Source of the DNA: a virus
IMG/VR virus record: IMGVR_UViG_3300034418_007766
Span: 1-64,000 of that record
DNA: 64,000 nucleotides
Reading direction: 5' to 3' (one strand)
Under the pieces are notes generated by a model that was not told the DNA's origin, searched no databases, and saw only the letters and a list, made by a program, of their open reading frames with translations. Made by a program: the position numbers and the translations under genes. Below, one piece after another: positions 22,145 to 31,058 of the stretch. The first letter of the stretch is position 1. Every line of letters begins with the position of its first letter.

Positions 22145-24141
22145 CAGTGATACATCCTCGCTTTTTCACCTGAGCTGTTTTTTGCTCTTTTACGTAATGC
22201 TGTAACACTACCGTTACAACTAGCACCAGCACGTTTTACACGCCCTGGTCTGCTTTTACCTTTTTTTTTACCGTCTGCAAAGTTTTCTTTTACACTTTCC
22301 GGAACATCATCACGCCAAGTTAAATCTTTTGGGTCTGCGATTACTGCACGTATCTTATCTACACCTGCTTTTTTATGAGCAAAGTATCTATGATGTCCGT
22401 CGACAATTAGTAACTTACCTTCGTGTGGCACAATTACAATAGGCTTAACTTTTTCACCTGCTTTAATCTTATCAACAAACCTCATCATGTTGTCGTGATT
22501 GTCTTTGGGATCCATTTTATCAGCAGGTTCAAACGGTGTTAGTTTAGATATGTCTACTATTTTTACTGGTTGCTTTTTATAATATTTGTCATCAACGTCT
22601 GCGCCTTGATACTCGGGATTAGTCCACATAGTTATTTCTGCGCCTTCGTTTTTCTTACCATCAGCAAAGTTTTCATTCAATCCAAGTTCGTCAACCATTA
22701 TTTCTAACGCTGAATCTACATCATTTAAGCCATTTTCTTCTTTTGTGCGCTCATACCAACTTCTTACAAAGTTTGATGCTGCGTGTCCATAAGTATCCGG
22801 AGCCATCATCATTTGATAAAGAACTTGATCAGGTGCTTCTCGTTGAGACTTTACAAATTTTCTAAGACTATCTAGTTGTGAACTTTCACTGTGTATTTCT
22901 GGATGATCAACAGAACCGCCAATGTCTTTAACTTTTAATCCTAGTCTTGCTGCTAATTTAAGAAATACTTCTTTTTCTTTATCACTAGCAAAAGTAATAA
23001 CCATATCGCTGTCACCTTGACCAAACTCTCTTGGATCAGCTTTGTTTAATGTTGGAAAGTGTTGACCAATTTTATACCAGTCCAAATCACCTGGAGTATC
23101 TATAACAAGTGTATTCTTAGGCATACTTAACAAATCATCATGTCCTACATGATTGTTATATGATTTTTCATTATATGCTTTGTCTGTTGCTGCTTTTGCT
23201 TTGGCAGCATCTGGATGTTTAGGGTTGATAGTAACTACTTCGCCATTTATTAGTTCAGAAAAGTTTGCTGCTTTTCCTAATTTATTTAACAACTGATGTA
23301 ATTTGTCAGTAAGGTCTGTTTTAATTTCATAGTTTGGTTTGCCACGAACCTCTGTGCGATTTCCGGTTTTAGTGTCTACAATGTGTAGAACATCCATTTC
23401 TTTCCCACGCTCTAGTTGTAGCTTGTATGCTTCGTTTGTTGTTTTACTTTTCCAAGCATCTTTATCACCTTTAGCTGCTGCTTTTCTTCTAGCAGAAATT
23501 TTATCTTGTATACTTGGTTCAAACTTTTCTGGTTTCTTTTTAGTAGTTGCACGTTTAGGGTGCTTTGTTACAAAGCCTAATATTTCAGTAATGCCCATTC
23601 CTTTTCTAACATCGGTAAACATTTGCTGTGCTATTTTTGGATTAGCAACGCCTTGTTTGAAACTATCAAAGTCACCTGCTGCTGCCGCTGCTCTCATTTT
23701 ACTTGCACTCATGCCTTCTGCACCTTCAGCATCTGGATCGCGTTCGCCTGCACTCACAACATCTATTTTATTGAAGTTATATTCTTTACCATTGTATTGG
23801 TTTATAAGTTTTGTAAAATCTTCTATTCTATCACTTCCAGCAACATAGATAATACTATCATAACCCATGCTTTCTATTTTTTGTAATGCTTGTATAATTG
23901 TTTTTACATCACTACTACCAACTGTTACATTTGGAAAACTTGCTTTTGCATATTTTAGTTTATCTGCAAAACTAAGTGGATCTGTTTTTGGCTTTTGACT
24001 TTGACTTACAAAAATAAATGAATCACCTGGTAGGCTTGCAACTTTGTCTGCAAGTTTTTTGTGTCCTATTGTAGGAGGATTCATACGTCCAAATGCTAGA
24101 ACTGCTGTTTTTGGTGCTTCTTTAATATCTTTAAATTTCAT
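22111..24141 (-). CDS. Mosaic protein: HIGH-type nucleotidyltransferase plus ParB/sulfiredoxin-like domain
   Basis: About 676 residues. N-terminal domain: VLAFGRMNPPTIGHKKL with the T-x-GH motif of cytidylyl/NMN-adenylyl transferases, and later EGMSASKMR, which fits the ISxTxxR-type motif. Centre: Lys-rich and low in recognised folds. C-terminal domain: VDISKLTPFEP, KPIVIVPHEGKLLIVDGHHRYFAH, a ParB/Srx-like nucleotide-binding fold with the G-x-HR motif. The end is a basic tail with two cysteines (SCNGSVTALRKRAKN...YHWC). Start ATG 24141 overlaps the upstream stop. Reaction unknown; the location among late genes suggests it may be packaged. Confidence 0.7.
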   Translation of the reverse strand: MKFKDIKEAPKTAVLAFGRMNPPTIGHKKLADKVASLPGDSFIFVSQSQKPKTDPLSFADKLKYAKASFPNVTVGSSDVKTIIQALQKIESMGYDSIIYVAGSDRIEDFTKLINQYNGKEYNFNKIDVVSAGERDPDAEGAEGMSASKMRAAAAAGDFDSFKQGVANPKIAQQMFTDVRKGMGITEILGFVTKHPKRATTKKKPEKFEPSIQDKISARRKAAAKGDKDAWKSKTTNEAYKLQLERGKEMDVLHIVDTKTGNRTEVRGKPNYEIKTDLTDKLHQLLNKLGKAANFSELINGEVVTINPKHPDAAKAKAATDKAYNEKSYNNHVGHDDLLSMPKNTLVIDTPGDLDWYKIGQHFPTLNKADPREFGQGDSDMVITFASDKEKEVFLKLAARLGLKVKDIGGSVDHPEIHSESSQLDSLRKFVKSQREAPDQVLYQMMMAPDTYGHAASNFVRSWYERTKEENGLNDVDSALEIMVDELGLNENFADGKKNEGAEITMWTNPEYQGADVDDKYYKKQPVKIVDISKLTPFEPADKMDPKDNHDNMMRFVDKIKAGEKVKPIVIVPHEGKLLIVDGHHRYFAHKKAGVDKIRAVIADPKDLTWRDDVPESVKENFADGKKKGKSRPGRVKRAGASCNGSVTALRKRAKNSSGEKARMYHWCANMKGGKKK

Positions 24142-25223
24142 GACGGTGTCCACCTTGCTCTTGGCACAAGTTTTGTCTTGCTTCCTAATGCAACATAGCC
24201 TTCGCCGCCTTTTTCGCCCTTGGTGCTTTGTTTTACATCTGCTGGAGCATCATCTAATTGTTGTATAATATCGTCTTTAGTTGCCATTATTTGTTTTACT
24301 AGACTGAATATTGCAGGTAGTGCTTTTGGATTTTGATCATTCATTGCTGCAATTTTTTGTTGTTTGTTTGCACTTACTTTGCTTGTTTCTAGCCAATTAA
24401 AAAAGTTTTTATCCAACTGTTGTAGATTACCTGCTCTACTGGTTTGGTTAACATATGTATAAATTATATTTTTCATATCACCTAACCCTGCAACAGGTGC
24501 TAAGAAACTGTCAATAGCTTTAGCATGGGTGTTTGCATACTTTCTAATCTTATCTACATTACCAGTATCTACATTTGGTTGATGTGTTACATATGTCTGT
24601 CCTAATACTACTGCATCATTATTGTTAAATGCTTTTACATCACTAATAGGTGTTCCACTATTATCACCAAAGTTGTCATATTTGGTATGCACAACAACTC
24701 CCACTTGACTGTTGCCAATACGTTTGCCTAAATTGCTGCTAGGATCTACTGTATAGGTAACAAGGTTAGGTGTAAATTGATATCCACTATCAGTTTTTAT
24801 TACCGGCTTTCCTGGATGGTATAAAATATCTCCATATATATAACCACGGAAGTTAGGATCAGTAGCATTTTTCATTACATTAAAAATTGCACTCATTTCG
24901 TTTGCAAATCTATCACGCCACTCTTCGCCTTTGCCTGTATTTCTAATAAAATTACTTAGATTGTCTGCACTATAACTTTTGTTACGACCCCAACCGTTTT
25001 TGCCAACCAAGACAAAACGCCCATCTGGTTCACGCCCCCAATACATTGTAGGATATCCGTCCCATTTAATAGCAACATCTCCTGAGTCACTACCGAGTTT
25101 GTCTAGTATGTCTGCTGCTTTTTGTGCACCGGCACTGCCATCTACGAAAACAAGATCTTCAAGATGCTGGTATTCTCTGCCTACTTTAGCTTCTGTAAGT
25201 ATCTTGAATTCTCTGTAACGCAT
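24138..25223 (-). CDS. Ligase-like covalent nucleotidyltransferase candidate (DUF6267-like)
   Basis: A 361-residue protein starting MRYREFKILTEA. VAIKWDGYP (about 49-57) carries the K-x-D-G motif of DNA/RNA ligases and capping enzymes. YGDILY (about 130) and GEGYVALGSKTKLVPR near the C-terminus resemble motifs IIIa and IV-V (EG-x-V, K-x-[KR]). The family is, as I recall, annotated only as a domain of unknown function in marine phages. It overlaps the mosaic nucleotidyltransferase by 4 nt, so the two may act together. Confidence 0.6.
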   Translation of the reverse strand: MRYREFKILTEAKVGREYQHLEDLVFVDGSAGAQKAADILDKLGSDSGDVAIKWDGYPTMYWGREPDGRFVLVGKNGWGRNKSYSADNLSNFIRNTGKGEEWRDRFANEMSAIFNVMKNATDPNFRGYIYGDILYHPGKPVIKTDSGYQFTPNLVTYTVDPSSNLGKRIGNSQVGVVVHTKYDNFGDNSGTPISDVKAFNNNDAVVLGQTYVTHQPNVDTGNVDKIRKYANTHAKAIDSFLAPVAGLGDMKNIIYTYVNQTSRAGNLQQLDKNFFNWLETSKVSANKQQKIAAMNDQNPKALPAIFSLVKQIMATKDDIIQQLDDAPADVKQSTKGEKGGEGYVALGSKTKLVPRARWTPS

Positions 25224-25570
25224 TAATACTCCTTGTTACGGAAGGCTTCTTTTTCTGCGTTTAGTAATCTACTTGCACATTCCATTTTATCGGCATCAGA
25301 CATAAGTTCTTCGTGACGTTTAGGAATATTATATTCTGCACAATAAGATTCACATGCCTTTTCTATCATTGGAAACAATGACTTTTTACTGAATTTACCA
25401 CCGTTTTGAACTTTTTCTTGCACATCACACATTGCAGGATATGTATTTTTTCTATAGAAGTTGCTGTCATTGCGCATGTATGATAAAACATCTTCAATAA
25501 CATCAAAAGGAAGTTCGTCTCCAATTTTTAATTGGTTAACGGACTTCTTATCAAATATTTCATTGATCAT
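25223..25570 (-). CDS. Hypothetical late protein (115 aa)
   Basis: No family recognised. Start ATG 25570 overlaps the upstream TAA (TAATG); ATG 25576 is equally open. Helical, with three cysteines and a central DV-x-EKV-x-NGGKF segment. Confidence 0.55.
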   Translation of the reverse strand: MINEIFDKKSVNQLKIGDELPFDVIEDVLSYMRNDSNFYRKNTYPAMCDVQEKVQNGGKFSKKSLFPMIEKACESYCAEYNIPKRHEELMSDADKMECASRLLNAEKEAFRNKEY

Positions 25571-26127
25571 TACCATTTTCTGCAACTCCAATAACGAGCT
25601 TTTGTTCTTGGTCCTGGATTATCACAATTATGTCTAGCACGGAATGAACGTCTACGTGCTGGATTGGACTTTTTAATTTTCATGTTAGGATCGCCAAAGT
25701 TTACTTTTTTAATGTTTTTTGTTTTAGGATCTCTTACATACACTTTAAACTTTTTAACATCGCCACGCATTGGTTTGCCTAGTGAAACTTTGCGTCCTTG
25801 ATATTCTGCTTCGTCTAAATCGTCATCTTCGTTGAACCACATAACACCATATGCTTCAAAAAACTCATCTCCATCATATGTTTCTTCATCAATAGCTTGT
25901 TCGTTGTGAATCATTTCAATATCAAAGTCTTCATGACCTTGTTCAAACATATAGTTTGCTAAACGATTTGCATATTCGTCAGATTCTTCTTCACTTAACT
26001 CTTTAGGTAGAGGTAGTTCAATATATGAAATATTGTTGTTTTCGTAGATGTTTTGTTCTGTCCAAATGCTTTCGTCGATCTGGATGTTGTCAGTTTTTTC
26101 CATGACAATTCTTACAAAGTGTTCCAT
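25570..26127 (-). CDS. Late protein with basic Cys C-terminal tail (185 aa)
   Basis: The first 110 residues are acidic; the last 75 are basic and carry GKPMRGDVKKFKVYVRDP and then RSFRARHNCDNPGPRTKARYW-SC, with cysteines bracketing basic residues. This tail is, as I recall, shared by several virion-associated proteins of marine T4-like phages. Such a tail may be a targeting or packaging signal. A GATAAATA late promoter lies 25 nt upstream. Confidence 0.65.
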   Translation of the reverse strand: MEHFVRIVMEKTDNIQIDESIWTEQNIYENNNISYIELPLPKELSEEESDEYANRLANYMFEQGHEDFDIEMIHNEQAIDEETYDGDEFFEAYGVMWFNEDDDLDEAEYQGRKVSLGKPMRGDVKKFKVYVRDPKTKNIKKVNFGDPNMKIKKSNPARRRSFRARHNCDNPGPRTKARYWSCRKW

Positions 26128-26150
26128 GATAAGTCCTTAACTAGTATATA

Positions 26151-26849
26151 CTATTTATCTATATCATCTTTGTAGACTAATTTATCGACTCTGCTAATAT
26201 TATCGCCACATATAAGTTGTATCATGAACAATACTTTTTCATCTCTAACAAATATATACTGTCCTTTGATCCAACGTGCTTGTTCTAATAGATTATCAAG
26301 CAATACAGGACCGCAACGAGCCTTATCAGCGTTTGCAATCAACCATTTACCTAATTCTTTAGTAGCCGGTTTGCGGCCAAATGTAACTTTCAGTTTATAG
26401 TATACAGGTTTGTCACTAATAATAACGTTGGTGTTGTTCATTAAAAAATTTATACTTTCAGGATCAGGCTCCCAGAATTGTTCACAATTTTCTAATGCTG
26501 TAAACTTTTTAATAAATGATAAATTGTTACTGTAAATGTTTAGTGTGCTATATTCGCATCTAACAAGATAATCTTTGCAATTTATCAAATATCTATAAAT
26601 TTTTTGACAGTTTAAGAAATCAGTTAAGGTAATAGTTTCTTCAGTTCTCCAAGATTTTTTAAGTAAAGGTTTACCTTGTTTGTGCAATTCACTATACTTA
26701 AAAAGCTCACTACTTGCATAAGTCAAATTGCCTTTACGTTGCAATTCTGTTCTGAATATATGTGCCAATTGCGAACGCATTGAAACCTTATATAGATATT
26801 TGCCATAGTGTAATTTTTTTGTTTCAAATTTCTTCACAGATGTGTGCAT
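26151..26849 (-). CDS. Hypothetical protein (232 aa) downstream of clpA
   Basis: Start set at ATG 26849 (MHTSVKKF), overlapping the clpA 3' end by 26 nt. Basic, mixed alpha/beta; features include KYLYKVSMRSQLAHIFR near 18-34, a block NTNVIISDKPVYYKLKVTFG and a C-terminal YIFVRDEKVLFMIQL. I recall similar proteins in other marine phages but no function. Confidence 0.6.
   Translation of the reverse strand: MHTSVKKFETKKLHYGKYLYKVSMRSQLAHIFRTELQRKGNLTYASSELFKYSELHKQGKPLLKKSWRTEETITLTDFLNCQKIYRYLINCKDYLVRCEYSTLNIYSNNLSFIKKFTALENCEQFWEPDPESINFLMNNTNVIISDKPVYYKLKVTFGRKPATKELGKWLIANADKARCGPVLLDNLLEQARWIKGQYIFVRDEKVLFMIQLICGDNISRVDKLVYKDDIDK
26152..26159 (-). promoter_or_regulatory. T4-type late promoter (GATAAATA)
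   Basis: GATAAATA on the minus strand, 25 nt before ATG 26127. It overlaps the last codons of the upstream gene. Confidence 0.65.
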
Positions 26850-29076
26850 TGGTTTCCAGTTCAATTTTATCTGTATATTTAATTGTAATACTACCACCGT
26901 TTTTCAAATCGCCAAACAGTAATGATCTACTTAATGGGCGTTTTATTTCTTCGTCAATTACACGTTGTAAAGGTCTTGCACCCATTTTAGGATCAAATCC
27001 TTTATCTACCAAGTAATCTAATGCTTCGTCAGTAACACAAATTTTCACATTTTTATTCTTAACTTGATCACGTAATTCGGCAAGGAACTTACCAACAATT
27101 TTCATCATTACTTCTTTGCCAAGTTTAGCAAATGTAATTACACCGTCAAGTCTATTTCTAAATTCAGGCTTGAAGTATTCTTTCATGCTAGTATCTTCGT
27201 ATTCTTTTGCAAGTGATTGTGTAAATCCAATATTATTTTTTTCTGCTTCTTGCGCACCCAAGTTTGTAGTTAGGATAAGCACACAATTACGTGCATCTGC
27301 TTCTTTACCATTGCTGCCTGTCACCATACCATTATCCATAAGTTGTAGCAACACTGCTGCAACGTCTGGGTGAGCTTTTTCAATTTCATCTAACAGCAAT
27401 ACACAGTTAGGATTTTCTTGTAATTTTACAATCAACTGTCCTGCATCATCTTCAAAGCCAACATAGCCTGGAGGTGCACCAATAAACTTAGCAACTGAAT
27501 GTTTCTCTTGATATTCTGTCATATCAAATCGCACTAGTTGCACTCCAAGATGATGTGCTAATTGTTTAGCTGTTTCTGTTTTACCTGTGCCTGTTGGACC
27601 CATAAACACAAAACTGCCAATTGGTTTATTGTCTGGTTTTAATCCAGCTTGTGCTACAAGTATTTTATCCACTAGACTTTCGATTGCTTTGTCTTGTCCA
27701 AAGATGCTACCCTTCATATTCTTTTCAAGATGTGCAAGATTTTCTGTTTCTCTTTCAGCAACTTGTTCTTCAGGTATTTTAACCATTTTAGCAAGTTCAT
27801 ATTGAATGTTTTCTTCTTTAATAATCAGATTTTCAGTTTGATTTTTGACCTTAAATCTACTTGCAGCAACATCAATCAAATCAATTGCTTTGTCTGGTAA
27901 TTTTTTATCTGGTTGATACTTTACACTTAATTTAACACTTGAGTTGATTGCTTCATCTGTAATTTGCACATTGTGAAATTCTTCGTAATATCCCTTAATA
28001 CCATGTAAAATTTCAATTGTAGTTTCTTCACTTGGTTCATCAATGCTTACACGTTGAAATCTACGCATCAATGCACGATCTTTTTCAAAGTATTTTCTAT
28101 ACTCTTCCCAAGTTGTGCTTGCAACTACTTTTAGGTTACCTTTGCTCAATGCTGGTTTTAACAAGTTAGCAAGATCGTTTGAACTATTACTGCCACCGGC
28201 GCCAGCACCTGAAATCATATGTGCTTCGTCAATGAACATAATGGTCTTGCCTTTCTTTTGTAAACCAGCAAGCACTAATTTAAAACGTTCTTCAAAGTCC
28301 CCGCGATATTTTGAACCTGCAAGCATGGCTCCAATGTCTAGTGCATAAACATTATACTCTTTTAGAAAGTCTGGTGTTTGTCCATTTACAATTTTCCATG
28401 CGAGGCCTTCTGCAATAGCAGTTTTACCAACACCTGGATCGCCTACCATAAGCACATTACTTTTAGTTCTGCGACCTAGTGCAAGTGCAACCATATCTAA
28501 TTCGTCATGTCTACCAATCACAGGATCAATTTTACCTGCTTTCACATCTGCATTTAAATCATAAGTAAATTGTCTAATAGCTTGATTTGCAGCACCAGCA
28601 TTTTCCTGACTTTCGTAATCTTCTTCAGCATTTTCCGAAATGTTTACATATGCTTGGTAGTCTGATTTTTGTATGTTGGCTTGCTGCGCTAAGAAATATG
28701 CATAACTGCGCTTTTCACCGAGTATGCTTAAAAATACGTCAGAAATTTCAATCCTGTTTCTACCTTGGAATAAAACTTGTGCAAATGCTCTATTCAAAAC
28801 ACGCTCAACTGTTTGTGTTTTCTTTGGTTTCCATTTTTTAGAAACATCATTCAAATCAATTTTGATAGTATCCAATTTTGTTTTAAGATAGTTTTCAAGA
28901 TTATGTTTTAACAGTTTACTATCAGCACCAAAGTCTTCCATGTGTTGCTGAAAGTTTTCTTCGCAAAGCATTGCATATGTCAAATGCTCAAGTGTCACGT
29001 ATTCGTGATTTAACTTTTTTGCATCATTCACTGCTTTGTCAAAAACTGCTTGTAATTCTGTGCTAGGTTCTACCAT
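26824..29076 (-). CDS. clpA: ClpA-like AAA+ unfoldase
   Basis: A full-length 750-residue two-ring AAA+ protein. Seen: N-terminal Clp repeat domain (1-140), Walker A GDPGVGKT near 213, Walker B IMFIDEAH, second Walker A GPTGTGKT near 493, LLLDEIEKAH, and arginine-finger region PEFRNRLDGV. The loop NNIGFT near 613 corresponds to the IGL/IGF tripeptide that docks on ClpP, so it could use host ClpP; no clpP is in the window. ClpA in cells unfolds tagged proteins for degradation. It follows peptide deformylase (14-nt overlap) and dnaJ. A possible internal promoter is at 29229-29257. Confidence 0.93.
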   Translation of the reverse strand: MVEPSTELQAVFDKAVNDAKKLNHEYVTLEHLTYAMLCEENFQQHMEDFGADSKLLKHNLENYLKTKLDTIKIDLNDVSKKWKPKKTQTVERVLNRAFAQVLFQGRNRIEISDVFLSILGEKRSYAYFLAQQANIQKSDYQAYVNISENAEEDYESQENAGAANQAIRQFTYDLNADVKAGKIDPVIGRHDELDMVALALGRRTKSNVLMVGDPGVGKTAIAEGLAWKIVNGQTPDFLKEYNVYALDIGAMLAGSKYRGDFEERFKLVLAGLQKKGKTIMFIDEAHMISGAGAGGSNSSNDLANLLKPALSKGNLKVVASTTWEEYRKYFEKDRALMRRFQRVSIDEPSEETTIEILHGIKGYYEEFHNVQITDEAINSSVKLSVKYQPDKKLPDKAIDLIDVAASRFKVKNQTENLIIKEENIQYELAKMVKIPEEQVAERETENLAHLEKNMKGSIFGQDKAIESLVDKILVAQAGLKPDNKPIGSFVFMGPTGTGKTETAKQLAHHLGVQLVRFDMTEYQEKHSVAKFIGAPPGYVGFEDDAGQLIVKLQENPNCVLLLDEIEKAHPDVAAVLLQLMDNGMVTGSNGKEADARNCVLILTTNLGAQEAEKNNIGFTQSLAKEYEDTSMKEYFKPEFRNRLDGVITFAKLGKEVMMKIVGKFLAELRDQVKNKNVKICVTDEALDYLVDKGFDPKMGARPLQRVIDEEIKRPLSRSLLFGDLKNGGSITIKYTDKIELETNAHICEEI

Positions 29077-29599
29077 TTCTGATTGCCTTTTTTATATCTT
29101 TAAGTCTTTTTTCTTCAGCTCTTTTTACTTTAAATTTACTAACTCTGTCAATAAATTGTATGCCATGCAAATGATCATATTCATGTAAAAAGATTCTTGC
29201 ATCGATGTCATCAAGTTTCATCTCTACATTTATAACATCTTTATAGTCATTTGTCAAGGTATCAAATTCAACAATGCAACTAATTGGACGTCTTACTTTG
29301 ATTATTAAACCCGGATGGCTTAAACACCCTTCTGGACCTTGTTCAATTTCTTTACTTAGTCCTTTTATAATTGGATTCATAACAACCAAAGGGGAACCAT
29401 ATTTTTTATTTAGATATGTTTTCATAACAAAAATTTGTGCAGGAAATCCAACTTGGTTTGCACTTAAACCTACCCCGCCATATTTGTTCATAACATCAAT
29501 CATGTCTAAAGCGGTAGGAGCAGGGTGCCCAAAATAACTAGCTTCGAATTTATCCACTCCTTTTTCCAACATAGGATCAGGAGCCATTATTAAGTTCAT
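29063..29599 (-). CDS. def: Peptide deformylase
   Basis: Removes the formyl group from nascent N-terminal Met. All three motifs are present: GVGLSANQVG (Ser in place of the usual Ala), EGCLS with the metal Cys, and FLHEYDHLHG with the HExxH metal site. Length 178 aa is normal. ATG 29599 or 29602 both possible; both overlap the dnaJ 3' end. The C-terminal charged extension (KRAEEKRLKDIKK) is typical of longer forms, unlike the shortest cyanophage enzymes. Confidence 0.95.
   Translation of the reverse strand: MNLIMAPDPMLEKGVDKFEASYFGHPAPTALDMIDVMNKYGGVGLSANQVGFPAQIFVMKTYLNKKYGSPLVVMNPIIKGLSKEIEQGPEGCLSHPGLIIKVRRPISCIVEFDTLTNDYKDVINVEMKLDDIDARIFLHEYDHLHGIQFIDRVSKFKVKRAEEKRLKDIKKAIRNGRT
29229..29257 (-). 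promoter_or_regulatory. Possible sigma70-like promoter inside def, ahead of clpA
   Basis: On the minus strand, TTGACA (29257-29252), 17-bp spacer, TATAAA (29234-29229). It could express clpA apart from the late dnaJ/def transcript. Confidence 0.5.
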
Positions 29600-30386
29600 C
29601 ATATAAACGTTTTACCTTTTCTTCTTGTATAGTATTTAATTTAGGAAGTATTCCTTTTAAGTGTATATATAGGTTGCCAGTTCTACCAGCTCTTGGGTCT
29701 GGCATACCGTGTCCAGCTACACTTAATACTGTTCCTGGATTGGTTCCTTTAGGTATTGTAACACGTAAAGGACCTCCTGTCAACTTATCTATAATCATTG
29801 TTGTGCCTAGCATTAGATCAAACACATCTACATCTAAATTTGTTCTTAAATTTCTTCCGTCTCTTTCAAATCTATTATGTGATAACACTCGAATTTGGAC
29901 TAGTAAATCTCCTCTTGGAAGTTGTGGATGAGTAGCATCTCCTAATCCTTGAAATCTTATAACTTCCATGTCATTTACACCTGGGTGTATTCTAATACTT
30001 GCACTGCTTTCTCTACCATTACGCAATTTGTAAGTTGCTAATATATCTTTTCCTGTTGCAGCATCAGCAAGTGAAATTCTAATACCAATTTTTACATCTT
30101 GATTTCTTTGTTGTTGAGGGCGTGGACCTCTTCCAAACATAGCTTCAAATATGGTGTTCATATCTCCAGCATCAAATGTTTTAGTATTCATCCTTACTTG
30201 CGGATTGTCATACGCTTGACGTTTGTTAGGATCTTTCAGTGTTTCGTATGCTTCGTTTATTTGCGCAAACTTGCCACTGTCACCGCCGCGGTCAGGATGG
30301 TTAGCCATCGCTTGTTTGCGATATGCTTTTTTAATTTCATCCTGACTTGCTTGTTTGTTGATACCCAGTATGCTGTAATAGTCCAT
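29577..30386 (-). CDS. dnaJ: DnaJ/CbpA-type co-chaperone
   Basis: A 269-residue J-protein. The N-terminal J-domain (1-65) has the HPD tripeptide (HPDRGGD) needed to stimulate DnaK ATPase. The central Cys-rich zinc domain is absent; two beta-sandwich substrate domains follow (NQDVKIGIRISLADAATG, DLLVQIRV, GHGMPDPRAGRTGNLYIH). This is the class B (CbpA-like) layout. It probably redirects host DnaK. A GTAAATA element precedes it; def overlaps its 3' end. Confidence 0.93.
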   Translation of the reverse strand: MDYYSILGINKQASQDEIKKAYRKQAMANHPDRGGDSGKFAQINEAYETLKDPNKRQAYDNPQVRMNTKTFDAGDMNTIFEAMFGRGPRPQQQRNQDVKIGIRISLADAATGKDILATYKLRNGRESSASIRIHPGVNDMEVIRFQGLGDATHPQLPRGDLLVQIRVLSHNRFERDGRNLRTNLDVDVFDLMLGTTMIIDKLTGGPLRVTIPKGTNPGTVLSVAGHGMPDPRAGRTGNLYIHLKGILPKLNTIQEEKVKRLYDELNNGS

Positions 30387-30394
30387 ACTATTAC

Positions 30395-30402
30395 TTATTT
30401 AC
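30395..30402 (-). promoter_or_regulatory. Possible late promoter (GTAAATAA)
   Basis: GTAAATA on the minus strand about 10-17 nt upstream of the dnaJ ATG. It keeps the AAATA core of the late element but is weaker than the other sites. Confidence 0.4.
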
Positions 30403-30409
30403 TCAGGTA

Positions 30410-30781
30410 TTACTTCTTGCTAGTTCCGGCGTAAAGTCCAAACCATGCTGCTCCAGCACCTACAACCACACTGATTAGCCCTGATTGTTCCAGTGTTGGA
30501 TCTGGCAGTTCCATATACCAAACTACACATCTGTATAACAAGTAAATGTATGTTGAGATAAAGATACGTGGAAAGATTCTCCAAGCATCTACAGCCCTTG
30601 CTAGGTGTATTACTTTAGCATAAGGATTAGGTCCTAGGTCTTTTACACTTGTATCTACTTCTAGGTCTAGTTTTACTTTTTTGGTAGCTGTTGTGCTACT
30701 TGCTGGAACTACAACTTCAGCGTCTGCTTCTGTTTCTTCTACTGGTGCTGCGTCCAAGTCTTCAAGTTTTCTTCTTGGCAT
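30410..30781 (-). CDS. Holin-like membrane protein (123 aa)
   Basis: An acidic/Ala-rich N-terminal half is followed by two hydrophobic segments (about 72-92, IFPRIFISTYIYLLYRCVVWY, and 101-118, LISVVVGAGAAWFGLYAG). Size, topology and the position in a lysis cassette suggest a holin or antiholin. Overlaps the upstream gene by 20 nt. Confidence 0.55.
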   Translation of the reverse strand: MPRRKLEDLDAAPVEETEADAEVVVPASSTTATKKVKLDLEVDTSVKDLGPNPYAKVIHLARAVDAWRIFPRIFISTYIYLLYRCVVWYMELPDPTLEQSGLISVVVGAGAAWFGLYAGTSKK

Positions 30782-31058
30782 TCTTACCCTCCAATTTGTC
30801 TAGTCTTGCCTCAATTGAATCTATCTTTGCTGTGATCTTTGGATACTTTTTACGCCATGCGTCTTCGGGCTGTTCTAGCCATGTTAGTCCCCAACGTTCT
30901 ACAAGATAATCTATCGCTTTGTCTACTTGGGCATAACCCCATAGACCTATTCGTGTTGTGCTGATATATGCGACAAATATAGCACCAAATACGGAGCCTG
31001 CTAGTGCCGTGTAAATCCACAGCCTATCACTGGCCATCCTTTCTAACATTTCCCACAT
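30762..31058 (-). CDS. Small membrane protein with C-terminal coiled coil (98 aa)
   Basis: One transmembrane segment (about 14-33, IYTALAGSVFGAIFVAYIS) and a C-terminal charged helix (KIDSIEARLDKLEGK). Possibly a holin partner or spanin-related protein. Preceded by GAGGGCG as ribosome-binding site and by a perfect TATAAATA late promoter inside the upstream gene. Confidence 0.55.
   Translation of the reverse strand: MWEMLERMASDRLWIYTALAGSVFGAIFVAYISTTRIGLWGYAQVDKAIDYLVERWGLTWLEQPEDAWRKKYPKITAKIDSIEARLDKLEGKNAKKKT

Noticed and set aside
23339-23848. Plus-strand ORF of 169 codons opposite the mosaic nucleotidyltransferase
   Set aside because: Shadow of a gene with clear domains on the other strand.
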